DNA from: Prosapia bicincta
Lineage: Eukaryota > Arthropoda > Insecta > Hemiptera > Cercopidae
DNA: 64,000 bases
Assembly: GCA_036971475.1 (NCBI GenBank)
Contig: JBAIZL010000001.1
Location: 112,252,850 to 112,316,849 of the forward strand
Reading direction: 5' to 3'
The notes below the pieces were generated by a model. That model did not search any database. It saw only the letters and a list, made by a program, of their open reading frames with translations, and was not told where the DNA came from. Shown here in pieces: positions 1 to 12,021 of the stretch (positions within the stretch are counted from its first letter, which is position 1; each line of letters starts with the position of its first letter). The translations under genes were made by a program, and so were the position numbers.

Positions 1-160
1 TAGACATGTCTAGTGATACGCTACAGGCCGGACCGGGTCCTTTCGGTCGAATACAATACAAACATTCTGTCTAATCGATATTTGGTTGAGAGTCCAATGT
101 AGAACCCATGTGTTTTGAACACTCGTTTGTGAAACACTTCATTTAATTTCCTAAGTTATT

Positions 161-201
161 AATATATGTATATATTATATATATGTATGTGTGTGTATAT
201 A

Positions 202-251
<50 letters not shown>

Positions 252-269
252 TATATATATATATATATA
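161..269. repeat. (TA)n/(TG)n microsatellite
   Basis: Mixed TA and TG dinucleotide tract with TGCA interruptions. It lies just left of the palindrome at 301-540, and another TA tract lies just to its right. Confidence 0.95.
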
Positions 270-300
270 GGTTTTTCAACACTGTTTTCTTATATTCACT

Positions 301-540
301 TATCACTTTTACTATATGTACCTAAACAAGAATCTTACGAGGTATTTATGCGAGTTAAGTTTCAAAGATTGGTAGTATCTCCATCATCGGGAATCAATGA
401 CCAGGGGTTGTAGTAGACTGCAGTCTACTACAACCCCCAGTCAGTGATTCCCAATGATGGAGATACTACCAATCTTTAAAAGTTAACTCGCATAAATACC
501 TAGTAAGATTCATGTTTAAGTACATATAGTGAAAGTGATA
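301..540. mobile_element. Long near-perfect palindrome (foldback element)
   Basis: Two arms of about 120 bp, 301-420 and 421-540, are reverse complements with a few mismatches. The centre of symmetry falls between 420 and 421 inside a CTGCAG, so there is essentially no loop. The palindrome lies between two (TA)n tracts. Its outer part (a run with TACTTAAACAAG and a later GCGAGTTAA) recurs in the smaller inverted repeat at 26850-27000, which makes it a dispersed family and not a one-off. There is no coding capacity. A non-autonomous foldback element inserting at TA sites is the best reading; the superfamily is unknown. Confidence 0.75.
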
Positions 541-559
541 TATATAAAGAACTATATAT

Positions 560-561
<2 letters not shown>

Positions 562-623
<62 letters not shown>
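562..623. repeat. (TA)n microsatellite
   Basis: Uninterrupted TA repeat of about 60 bp on the right flank of the 301-540 palindrome. Confidence 0.97.
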
Positions 624-626
<3 letters not shown>

Positions 627-696
627 AATTCAATTATAATTCTTGTATTTGTATTTTAACTTAGTTCTTTATTAATACACAAGAATACATATTGCG

Positions 697-699
<3 letters not shown>

Positions 700-787
<88 letters not shown>
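700..787. repeat. (TA)n followed by (GATA)n
   Basis: A TA tract changes at about 743 into 11 or so GATA units. The sequence 640-699 just before it contains a stretch resembling the PLE tail (CTTGTATTTG), but too little to call. Confidence 0.95.
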
Positions 788-1808
788 TATTGTAATCCTG
801 AGATGAAATTATTTTTTCTTGTTGAATACGTAGTTTAATGGGACAATTTCATAAAGAAGAATATTTAATCTATTTTAAATATTAGTTGAAGCTTTTCGCT
901 TCTGAATAGTATCAGCATATTCAGAGCTTCTATACACCTTTGTAATTCTAAGTCTAAATTAGTCTAATCTAAGTCTGACTTTAATACCACAAACACCTAA
1001 TGTCGTCACAGATGTATGTATGTTTTGAAATTGATGATGCTATTCATCAGTGAAAAGCTTTAACTAACAAGTAAAATTAATTAAATATTCTTATTTTTTA
1101 AGTAGTTTCATTAACCTATATACATTTACTCAGTTAGGTTCAATATCTGTGTAATATACTTTGGAATATGGAAAGATCATTTACGTATAGCGTTTTAATA
1201 AATTATAACTGAAAGAATTTGTCATTCATTGTATTATGACTCATAATACGTATTAACTCATAACTCATTGTAATATGTTGTTATACTCAAAATTCAATAA
1301 TAAATCATATGTGTTTTATCTGTATTGTAGCGTTGTTAGAAGTTTATAACGAATAATGCCAATTAACGTTTTTGCAACAGTACACTTTCATATTTGAACT
1401 GCTTTTCTGTCGTTAATTCGAAAAGTTATTTCAATATGTAGCCACAGTATTTATTGCCCTAAAGTTAAATGAAGTCAAGGTAAAATTGCCTTTGCTACAA
1501 CTGAAGGATAGGTAAATTTACAGTTTAAGTTTTCAAGTTTGCGTCAAGCACTCCCAAAGGCCTTATTTAATTACGTGGGTAACTTAGTTGTATAGTTTAT
1601 TCACCAGTTCATTACAAAGACGTCAACAGACTTTAGAGAGTCTAAAGGTGTGCTTTACATTATATTAACAGATGTTTCTTCAACTTTTAAATCCCTCAGT
1701 GTCAGAAACACAGATCAAATATCGTCATTTATGTCACAATAGTGGTTTAGTTTAAACTTTAGCAGGAGTAATGTAATAATTGTTCACCATTATATCTTAA
1801 ACAGAAGA
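788..1808. other. AT-rich intergenic DNA, no feature seen
   Basis: Stop codons are frequent in all frames. No repeat, RNA gene or element end was recognised. Confidence 0.6.
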
Positions 1809-1811
1809 TTG

Positions 1812-1865
<54 letters not shown>

Positions 1866-1918
1866 TGAGTGTGTGTGTGTGTGCGTGCGTATGCGTGCGT
1901 GCGTGTGTGTGTGTGTGT

Positions 1919-1964
<46 letters not shown>

Positions 1965-1976
1965 ATGCGTGCGTGC

Positions 1977-2037
<61 letters not shown>

Positions 2038-2052
2038 TGTGTTTGTGTGTGA
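1809..2052. repeat. Compound (TA)n-(TG)n-(CG)n array
   Basis: A TA run leads into about 220 bp of strictly alternating purine-pyrimidine TG/CG steps, including a GCGCGC-rich core at about 1955-1992 and a short GA stretch near 1856. The open frames that cross it encode only Cys-Val repeats and are artefacts. Confidence 0.97.
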
Positions 2053-5000
2053 GCTTAATATATCGAAATTTAATTAGAGAATTGCCTTATTTCATACAAT
2101 ATTTTCTTAGTAGTTTATGGTTAATATGATGTTTGTAATTGTAATTTATTTAGAGGTAGTTTTATAGTGAGATCGATTTCGATAGTAAACATTTTCGGAA
2201 ATCATATCATTTACTAATATGTCAACATTTAAAAATGTAGTTAAATTTGTATCCATATTTTTTAATTGTTTTTGATAAATAACTTAGTACCATTTATTAA
2301 TTTATAATTGCTCAATCCACGTAACACCATAACAATATTATAATACTATTATAATGACTTACAACCTTATATGTAATAATTAGTTACCTTCAATGTAAAA
2401 TAACTTATTACCAATGACAGATGACTTACTATTAATTTTTAATTTTAATGTGTTTTATTAGTTATAAAATAATAATTATTTGTGATTCAGAAAACTAATA
2501 AATATATTTTCATATCTACATAACCAACGTTTTCAGAATCATAAACGAAGTTATTAGTTACAATAATAACTCTAAACATGAATTTTCTATATTATTTGTA
2601 TACATTTTAATTCATATGTTTACTCATATATATGAGTAACGTTTTATTAGTAATTCATATTTAAATTATATCCCTATAATTAATTAACAATTGTAATACA
2701 TTTTAGTTACCATATGTCATAATGAATTTAAAACCAAATACAATTAAATGTAATGAGCATTATTTATGATTTTTACTTGGAAAGTCAAACGTTTACTCTT
2801 CAGATATAATGTGACACATACTGAGAAAAAAAATTTGATCCACAACAATAATAATAGCTTTTGAATTGTAAATAAGTCTCGAGGAGATTCTGTAAGTCAA
2901 CGTTCTATCTGCAATTATTTTTAAAAAGATGAATTTCATTTCCGTCATTCCCGAGATAAATCAAACACTAAATCAATACAGTTCCTATTCCATCAAAATA
3001 ATGAAAAAAAATGTAGGATATAAAAATATCAATTTGTTATTTACTTGTTTATAACATTGATACATAACTATTTGTAAGATAGAAAACGTTAGTATAAATA
3101 TTTATAGTATAAGAAACATTCGATATATCAAGAATCCAATTACAAAGTGTAAGTGTATAAAAACCAAACATAATAAATCTTACAGATATTTATTTCTTCA
3201 AAGTATAAAGAGCAGAAACTTTTTCTTGTACGTGAAAACAAAATCTAATTAAAACTTAGAAACAAGCTCTACAAGTTTTGAACAAATTGAGATTAAGTAA
3301 AGTAATAATTTCTAAACTAAAAACAACCAAATAAAAATGTTTCAGAAATATTTTACAAAACAATCAAATTTTATTTTTAATAAGTTAGTAAATACTAGGT
3401 TTTTATTTATTAAAATATTATACCTTTAAAATGTATATCATTTGCTTGTAATAAATATAGTCAAATCAAAATTTTCATATCTGGGACGAAACAATATTTT
3501 ATTTAATATTCTGGGTTAAATAACTATGTATTTTATATGTATGGTACACTATGAGGGAGAAAGATAATATCAGTACAAAATGTATGCACGTATACCTCTC
3601 CCACAAACACCCAACTCTTAATTATCGTTTAAATGTTGAGCGAGAACAAATAGTTACAAACCATCCTCGATAACAAGGAATAATATGTCAGAAATGTGTA
3701 TTTGGCAAATACATTTTATTTCCTAGCAAAGCAAGACAGACATTTCGGAGATTGACTGTAATGTTTTTAAACTCTGTGAGGGAATCTTTTCCCACTTTTT
3801 AGTCAGACTGTACAGATCAAAAACCACTGCTGAGTGTATTACCTAGCGAGAGACATCAAGTATGGTTAGGTAACCATAATCACTCTTAAAGTATATTTCC
3901 GATACCCCATGGCAAGGTGAAGAAATATTTTTTAGTTTTCACAAACTTCAACAACAATGTTGTCTCCACTCTATGTTAAAATACTGCTGAGCCAACATCA
4001 AAAGCCAGTGCCGTGTCAGTAGCATCAGTTCAAATTAATGCATTGCTGGAAATTCTTCTCCACCTTTATTGATTCTATTATTATAACTTTAAAATTAATG
4101 TAAATAAGGTGTTCATCATTTCACTGAATGAATTTTAAAATGAAGATTTTCTCTTCAACATCAATAAGTTTTACAATACACTGAAAATGACATTATAAGA
4201 TGCGAGATATAAATTCATCACCTATTATCACCTTAATGTTTAATGTAGAGACCATAAACAAATGTAGAGACAAGAAACCGAGTAAATATTACATTGCTAT
4301 CTAATTCTGACCTATGTTTAAGGTTTCAGGTCTCTAACTTATCGGGGTGTTATTTTACACTTGAATGCAAAATTCCACCCTGGATATTACCGATATTACA
4401 GATATTACCGAATCCGAAATAATAAAAACGTGGTAAAATAACCTTAGAGTGTATATTTAGGAATGTATTTTTTTAAACTAGATTCTGGAATACAGAATAC
4501 TGGAATCGTAAGAAAACAATTATAAAAATTATTTTATTACTTTTGATTTGTATTTTATTCATCTGAGAATTTTTCCTAAAAATCGACGAGAAAAGATAAA
4601 TAAACATTTTAAGCTCTAGAGTAATTAAACTTCCGATAATGCCGATATTTAGTCTGGTTGATTCAAATAGAATAACTTTCTGTGAATTTTAACAGAACGT
4701 TGTAGCTAATATCTAATTATTTGAAATGTGTAATGTTCTACCAACATTTACAGACCACGTCCCGGCTGTCGTTTATTATTTGGTTATAAATCTTAGGCGC
4801 TCCAATATATCCTTACCTAATATCTCCTCTTAACATTTTATCACGCACGCAACACCCATAAAAGAATGCATTGCCGTATTCTTCCAGCCTTATACGGCGA
4901 TATATATCATCTGAGTCCAATTTATTTTTCAAAAATACGAATGGGTTATTCGTGATTCTATTATTTAGCAATAATTCATATTTTTTAGACTACAAATTTC

Positions 5001-5160
5001 AACACCATGCTGAATGATATCTAGCATATTATTTCACCTTAAGATTAGCTGACTTAAGCAAATAAATGCAGCACTAAACTTGAATTTATTCATTTCTTTA
5101 TGAAATATGTTAAAATTAAGCAATATAACTTCTACATTTTTCGATTTGGCTTGATTTCCT
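2053..5160. other. AT-rich intergenic DNA, no feature seen
   Basis: About 3.1 kb with dense stops in all six frames, poly-A/poly-T runs and no recognised coding domain, RNA gene, terminal repeat or tandem array. Confidence 0.6.
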
Positions 5161-5164
5161 CATT

Positions 5165-5900
5165 AACACATTATTCTTATTATTATTGATATTTTACTTA
5201 AACAGTACCGGGAGACCGAGCTTTGCTCGGATAAGGCAAGGGGTTTATAGTAAGTTATTAAGTAAAACACAAAAATTGATTTATTATATACGCTACATAA
5301 ACACATTTTATGTACACAAAATAAACACATTTTAATACACAATATATCGTACATGTTAACTTCCATATCGTTCGGGTTGTCTGTTGGAATTGGAGGAGCA
5401 TTAGAGCGATTGTTCAGGAACTTCTTTCCATACTTCGTTGCGAGTGTATGCGGGGTTGGATGACAGTAAAAATATAGTTCCTTAAGAATAACATGGTAAC
5501 TCTACAATCCACTGGGGCGGAATCCTGACCTTTCCCAAGGTTGAGACCGGTGCCAATCCATTTCCCGTGGAGAAAGCCCCCAAAAAATAAGAATATTCTC
5601 GGACAAAAAGTGTTTGTTCGTCATTGGAGCCTTAGGAGCCACTGAAGCTGAATCACGAATTTTCCTAAGTTTTGAGATCGGTGTCAATCAATTTCCCGTG
5701 CCGGAACCCAGAGTAAAATAAAAAATATTAATGGGCGAAAAAATGTTTGTCAAGCCTATGATTACTTCCATGAGGATAACATGGGAGCTCTAGGACTCAC
5801 TGAGGCGGAATATCGAATTTTCCCAAGGTTAAGACCGGTGCCAATTGATTTACCTAGGCAAAAAATAAAAAAGAAAAAAAATCAAAAATCCTAGAAAGGA
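5165..5900 (-). repeat. Degenerate repeat, possibly the 3' part of a non-LTR element
   Basis: Three imperfect copies of a motif start near 5510, 5640 and 5798 (spacings about 130 and 158 bp). Each has a CACTG..GCGGAAT-like start followed by CCCAAGGTT.AGACCGGTGCCAAT. Toward the left, 5216-5230 forms a GC-rich hairpin (CCGAG/CTCGG with a CTTTG loop). To its left is an AAT-rich stretch that on the minus strand would be a simple 3' tail. That arrangement, with a GC-rich hairpin just before a simple tail, suits the 3' end of an RTE-like LINE on the minus strand. No RT domain is present and I cannot confirm the family. Confidence 0.35.
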
Positions 5901-6589
5901 AAAAACTGTGCCCCGGTTCATACTTGTCTTGTAAAAAGTTTAACTACAAATACTCCTTTGAATATTATAAAAAATATTATAATTATAGGTTAAATTGACT
6001 AAAATGTGGAAAAGTTAGGCGGTTAAAAAATTTTATTTCTTGAATAGAGTATACTAATCAAAATAATACTAAAATACTCAGTCATGTGTGCCCGAATTTC
6101 TTCATATTTAACAAGAATATTGTCGTGGTAGTTATAAATGCAATGAAAAAGGGCAATACAGTTTTTCAGCAGTTAGTTCAATTGAAAACATGTATTTATA
6201 CAACAAAATGTAAATTGTTACCAAGTGAGACGATTTTGTTTTTATATAATTTGTTTTCACAATATAAAAGTACCACCATTCTCCACAAAAGAGAAATTAG
6301 GCCTATACATGTTTCACTTTCAGAAGAAAGACAATTCAAAACTCTTCCTGTAGAATTACATGTACATAGAACAACATAAATGAAACAGGTTTTTTCATAT
6401 TTTAACTTCTTTGGAAATGTCATTGCAGTGAATGTGTTCTTCGTACAAGTATTTTATCCGCAGAATTATTTGGCGGAATTATACGTATGGGAGAGGGTCT
6501 TACCGTTTTCATATTGTTTGTGTTTGTCTGTTATCGTAAATGATTTTACTAAGATCTGTTACTTTATTTAGTTTTACACAAAACTTTTA
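5901..6589. other. AT-rich DNA, no supported gene
   Basis: Two short plus-strand frames (6086-6379 and 6380-6571) and an overlapping antisense frame occur here. None shows a recognisable domain, and their composition is that of the flanking DNA. Confidence 0.5.
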
Positions 6590-6602
6590 TATATTCCTGA
6601 AA

Positions 6603-6734
6603 TTTATATATATATAAAACAACATGGGTTAATTAAATACAGGTATATTTATTAATTTATATTCATAAATTAAAATATTAAATAATCTTGTTTTTGAATT
6701 AACTATGTTGTTTTACATTTTTAAACAAGAAAAC

Positions 6735-6738
<4 letters not shown>
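6603..6738. mobile_element. Inverted pair of Penelope-like 3' tails
   Basis: The plus-strand segment 6683-6738 matches the extreme 3' tail of the PLE fragment ending at 55762 (CTATGTTGTTTTA followed by AAACAAGAAAAC, then TA repeats). The segment 6603-6650 contains the same tail in the opposite orientation (AAAACAACATG followed by AATACAGG). Two tails therefore point away from each other, each running into TA repeats. No coding part remains. Confidence 0.6.
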
Positions 6739-6781
<43 letters not shown>

Positions 6782-6800
6782 TTATTTATTTATTTATTAT
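6739..6800. repeat. (TA)n then (TTTA)n
   Basis: TA tract continuing a PLE tail, then TTTA units up to the left end of the hAT element at 6804. Confidence 0.95.
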
Positions 6801-6803
6801 GTA

Positions 6804-9591
6804 TAGGGATGGGCCGATTCCTAAAATTTTCGATTCCGATTCTAAAATTTTCCGTTCGATTCTCGATTCTTTAGTCGACTCTCGATTCTTTCAAGTTATA
6901 TTAGCTTATGCTAGTTCTCTAATAATTAATTTAGTTACCATCTTGGTCATATGGCAAAACCTTTTAAAAGTTCTGTTTTAATGTAATAAGCTACACAAAC
7001 CTTCAACCTTGATTTATCAATAGGAATTTTTAAAAGCATAAGAACATATCAGATAAAAGTAATGACTTATTTTAAAATACACAATATCAAGAGCACAGTG
7101 GTACAATATATTACAATAAAAATATTGAAAAGAACCCCAATACCACAAAAATAATCAAAAATAACAAATAAAACAAGTTACTTAAGATTAAACCCTTAGG
7201 GTTTAAAATACCGAAGTCTATTTACATTGTCTCTCAAAACAAAACAAATATTAAAAGCAAACGAACAACATAAAAAGTAAAACATTAATACAAATAGGAT
7301 AGTTTTTAATATTTAAAAGTCTGGCAGGTAATGTACATATCTGTCCAAAAACACAAGCATTTGAACCCGTTGTGGGTTAAGCTAGTTTCATCGCTTGTCA
7401 TATATAACTCCTGAAGTTTAAAAAGGTTTTTCAGAAAACACTGTCGCGAGTGGGCAGACAGGTATTATATTGCCATTGCATTTAAATGAGGGTATTTGGC
7501 AATTTGTACTGCCCAATACTTCCCAACATCACAATCTGGACTAGTTAATGGTTCCCCCAGATAATTGTTTACTTCTTCTTCTACTGTCAATTCCCCTGGG
7601 GTACCTTCTACCTCAACATTAGTGGGGCATAACTTCTCCACATCTGGTGGGACCTTTTTTCTGCAGGTGTCTGGAACAAGTGCAACTGATTCAGGCCTAT
7701 TTTGTATTTATTACTCAATCCTAGTTGATTTTTAACCGACTATCACTTGTAGGTCCTGTGTCTGAGGATAAAGTTTCTTCAAGTATAGATATTTTTGTTG
7801 ATAAATTTGGGCAAAATGAATGTTGTTAAGTGCTTTTTCATATTTGATATATTATGTGGTTTTCCACCGTCAGTTTCTGTTAACCGTCATCGAACTGTAC
7901 ACGACGGCCAGTACCCTGAACCGAATACCGTCGGGCCTCTTAACGCTTTATGTTTATTAGTACTACTCAGCTGGTGTTGCTACTTTTGGAAAAATTAAGG
8001 CACAGTATTTAACAACAAGCTCCACACTCCTAACAGATGTAATTACGATGGTTTTGTTTAATAGATAAATGCCGACGGAATTAAAAACATGATGTTATTC
8101 TAAGAGCTTTTTGTCCGTAGTTACGGCCCGACACACATATTTGTTATAACGTATTGTAATGATTTTCACTACTGTTTTCAAAATTTCACAAAACTTTAAA
8201 AGTAAGTCGGAATTATGACTAATTATTTAGTTGTAAAATAATCCTTAAAAATGGTCTTTGTGAAAGTTAAGTACAAACATTGATACACTTAGATAAACTC
8301 ATCCTTACTAGGAAGTAAATTATAACGTAAATTCCTTAACAAGTAAATTATTTGTTGTTAAAACATTTACTTACTGGACCTGTAGCATTACTTATCAGAG
8401 AGAGAATATATTACACTTTAGTTCTATATTCAAAATATTTATAAACTCACAAATCAATCATATGTGTGACGCTTACGTGTCTCAGTGATATGTGCCAAAA
8501 CACTTTTATCACCAGTCAGTTTATTATTTGGGTAGCCGGGACATGAAATTATGGTTTTGTTGTTTCTTGCTAACAAAAAACACAAAAAATATCAAAACAG
8601 TGTTGCACAGATAATAAAATTTAATTAAATCAAAAACAATGTCGGGTCAATTGGTCCGACGGAGTTTATTTACGTTTCATTTACGGTAGGAAAAAACTAT
8701 CTTGGGCCAGTTGGTCCGACACGTATTTTTATAAATATTATGATAATAAGAAACGTATATTCATACTTAGATATGATAGGGGAACAAAGTATAAGAACAC
8801 ATTATTTAAAAATTAGACTAACATATTTTGGCAATTATGTATGAAAACGCCGATATTGTGGCCGGCAGCTAAAGTATTAAGGTGCAGTGACGCGTTCGCT
8901 TTGTTTGGTTAACTACACGAACTATTTCACCTGTAAGTTTATATAACTGTACATTATTTTGCTACATTTGTAGCTATTGTGCGGATCTGTTTCTCATGTA
9001 ATAAATAGTTTCATTTGCTATTACAATCGTGTTTATTTTCTTTTCGCTTCCAAATATATTACATTACTGTGAGAGTGTTATCTGTCTATAATATAATTTA
9101 TTGAGGTTAAGTTTCGGGTGAATAATACAGTGTTTGTGTTATCATAGCCAAGGTTAATCGAGTTTTTACCGTACTTTTTATGTGTTTTGTTCTAACATCT
9201 ATAAATCAGTAGCAGTAAGACACGTGGGGGAGAGAGAGGGAGATAGTGTCGAGCTCGCTTTTGTGAGATAGAGAGAGAGAGAGAGAGAGAGACACGAGCG
9301 ATGTCGAACGACCATAAATGGTTAAGATTTTGATTGCTGTTGCTTCATAAATAATAATATTTTCGTTTACTTTTATCATTTAATTCATTTAAATCAACTA
9401 ATACATAAATAAGACATAGTTTTTAATTAATCATTTTTCCAATGAATTACTCCACACACATATTTTAATAGTTCACAAAATAAGAATCGGAATCGACACT
9501 TTCATGATGAAGAATCGAGTATCGACGATTCCTCGATACCACCTAGAATCGACGATCCCTGGAATCGAGAATTGGAATCGGCCCATCCCTA
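6804..9591 (-). mobile_element. hAT DNA transposon, internally deleted, copy 1
   Basis: The element starts with TAGGGATGGGCCGATTCC and ends with its exact inverted copy. The flanks ATTATGTA and ATTATATA are an 8-bp duplication with one mismatch, the length typical of hAT. Both ends carry clustered CGATTC-type subterminal repeats, as seen at hAT transposase-binding ends. Remnants of a transposase, encoded on the minus strand, lie at 7322-7875. At 2788 bp it is longer than the copy at 49631-51548 because it keeps about 115 bp near 7545-7660 and about 750 bp near 8735-9480 that the other copy lacks. It includes a short (GA)n run near 9262-9292. Confidence 0.92.
7322..7875 (-). pseudogene. Decayed hAT transposase remnant (BED finger end plus C-terminal dimerisation domain)
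   Basis: Reading the minus strand, 7700-7470 gives an open stretch containing TVEEEVNNYLGEPL and then KYWAVQIAKYPHLNAMA. This matches the conserved YW..N...YP.L.....YL segment of the hAT C-terminal dimerisation domain. After a stop and frameshifts, 7395-7322 gives IYDKR..NPQRVQMLVFLDRYVHYLPD, the usual C-terminal end of that domain with stops replacing the R.L residues. Upstream near 7875-7835 is GKPHNISNMKKHL, resembling the second half of a BED zinc finger. The DDE catalytic core between the two is missing, so this is a deletion derivative that could move only in trans. Family assignment is from these motifs together with the 8-bp duplication and the ends. Confidence 0.8.
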
Positions 9592-11477
9592 ATTATATAT
9601 AATATATTTATTTATTTATTTTAACAGAATTGAGCATAAACATCCTGTGCCCATGTAACAAAGAAAGTTACAGTAAATTTCAATTTAAAACTTTTAAATT
9701 AGTAACTACTGGATATAACCTTATTATTAATTAGCCAGGGGGAAAGTAGATTAGGTACATTTAACAATTAAATATTACAAAAATGATAAATTACCTGAAA
9801 TAAAACTGAATAATAGATTTTTTTACACAATAATTAGAAATACTGAAATAATGTAAAAATTAATGGAATAAAATAAAATATTTCAAAATACATACTGAAT
9901 AACACCATATGTATTGCGTTTTTATTTTAGATTCTTAACTTCGCGTAACATAGTTTGACAATGTAAGAACATATTTATCCTTCCCGCAAACATACAAAGA
10001 CACAAAAGTATTTCATTTATTAATAAATACAAAATTACAGTGATAGTATTGTGTGAACGTTACTTTTTTCAACGTAAAATATAGTACATTTTTCAGTTCT
10101 ACCGAATTTATATTTTCTCGATATTTGAACTTCATTGTCACTAAATATATCTAAATATCAAATAAATAAATTATTTAAACATTTGCTTACTCAGACTTTA
10201 TTTCAAATCAGATTCCGACCAAGTTTTTTAATCTGCAATTATGTTATCTTGACATCCAATAAATGGGTTTCTAAGATAAGAAATTCTCGGATGATACCAC
10301 AGCACTTTAGCAATTCCTGTCCTGCAGAAATTATCTAAGAAATTACAACTGTTCACTTTGCTTGAACAAAGCAATAGATGAATAAGGCGATATATTTTGT
10401 TCCTGGCCTTGGTACAGAACTTTAAACAGAAAATAGTAATAACAAACAAAACAACTAATGGGCTTATAACTGAGATAAATTTGATATTTCGTTTAATAGC
10501 TTTGAGTATTTTACAACTAAAGTGTTATTCTAATTTCAGTAATTAACTCATTAGCAACAGAATTGTTATTGTTACAGTTGTAAATTATGATGACTTTGTG
10601 TATATTATGTGAGCTCTTTATCTAGGCAATAAGTAATATGGCCAATTATTGGTTTACATTACGGAATATAGTTACAAAAGTTGATCGTATTATCAGTGAA
10701 CAATGGAAGAAATTACAACAGAATATTGGTAGCTCACCGAAGCATCAAGTACTTTTGTAACCTTTAATATGCAATGTGTTTTACAAGGAAAAGTGTTGAT
10801 GAACTCAATCCGTTAGATCCAAAATGAGTATTTCAATTTGAAATACATATATAATATATTTATAATATAAAGAAATTAGGAAAGACTTTTCATATATCGA
10901 TACATATATCGCGTCTAGGTGAAGCCAATTATGTAACTTTGAAATTTAAATTTGTCTGACTCCTTTATAAAGGATTCTACCAATCGCAATCGATTCAATC
11001 AAAGAATGCATGAGTAAATCGTCGTAAACCTTTGGTCCTTGTTTTCTGTAATTTAAGCAGCGAAGAACTTTTTTCCAGTAGAAAACTATAAAATAGTGGC
11101 AGATGGTAAAATCTGAGATTGATTTTAATTTTCTAATTAATTTATCATTTAATATTCACAGAAGAATGTATCCCTGGCTCATTTTTATATTAAAACTAAT
11201 GTTAAACATGCTTCTCATAAATTGTTTTTCAACAATATTCTTAGTTCACATTAAATCCATATGTATATAATTTCATTACCCGAATTTTGCGAGAAAGTTT
11301 GTGGGAGTTTGGAAGGTCGTAAAGAGCTTTGAGATTAAAGGTATTAATACAAAGGAGCTGGGGAAAATATAGATTTTTTTAAAATGTCCATTTATAGGTT
11401 TTTGAGGAACCTAAAATACCCAAAATCTCAATAAGATATACATTGAAATGAAAAACAGATGTGTATGATTTGTAAAC
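9592..11477. other. AT-rich intergenic DNA, no feature seen
   Basis: Short frames at 10135-10338 (+) and 10228-10449 (-) overlap each other and have no recognisable motif. Nothing else was recognised. Confidence 0.55.
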
Positions 11478-11479
11478 TA

Positions 11480-12005
11480 ATGTTTAGATTCGCAACCTGG
11501 CTAGATATTAGTATGGGACACTCCTAAGCATTACCGTAGGCTATTTCCATTAATATTCCTTTCCTTTTGTGTATCGAAAAGTTGTTTTTTATCAATTTTT
11601 AGTTGTGTCAAAACTTCAGTGCGCAGTATTAAGTTTCACTACAGCTGCCTGCTTCTGCGGAAAGATAATGTGACGTTACAACTGTAGTGACGTCACGATA
11701 GCCCTATTCGTACACACGTTTTAATGGCATGTACGTATATTTAAGTATACGCATTCAATAGCGGGAGAGTAATCTGGGTATTTACCATAGTTTAGATCCC
11801 TAAAACACCAACTACAGTTGTTACGTCACTGTATCACTCAGCAGAAGCAGACAGCCGTAGCACAACTTACTACTGCACACCGGCCTTTTTACACAAAAAT
11901 TGATACAAAAATAACTTTCCGACAAAATAATTAATGAAAATAACCTTTGGACATGTTCAGGAAAGTTTCATAATAATATCTAGCCAGGTTTGTGAATCCA
12001 AACAT
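11480..12005. mobile_element. Foldback MITE with TA target site (mariner/Tc-like)
   Basis: The 526-bp element is flanked by TA on both sides (11478-11479 and 12006-12007). Its termini are long imperfect inverted repeats: the left end ATGTTTAGATTCGCAACC and CTGGCTAGATATTA recur inverted at the right end, and the similarity continues about 200 bp inward (CTGCTTCTGC, ACAACTGTAGT and TGACGT blocks on both arms). The centre, about 11720-11800, is unpaired. There is no open frame. A TA duplication with long terminal inverted repeats is typical of non-autonomous Tc1/mariner relatives; the parent element is not in the window. Confidence 0.75.
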
Positions 12006-12021
12006 TAACCTAATACTTTAA

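Noticed and set aside
5502..5687. 61-aa minus-strand frame
   Set aside because: Lies across the repeated motif at 5510-5700; the frame is not kept in the other two repeat units.
6086..6571. Adjacent plus-strand frames (97 and 63 aa) as a small gene
   Set aside because: No motif, AT-driven composition, an equally long antisense frame, and no splice or promoter context.
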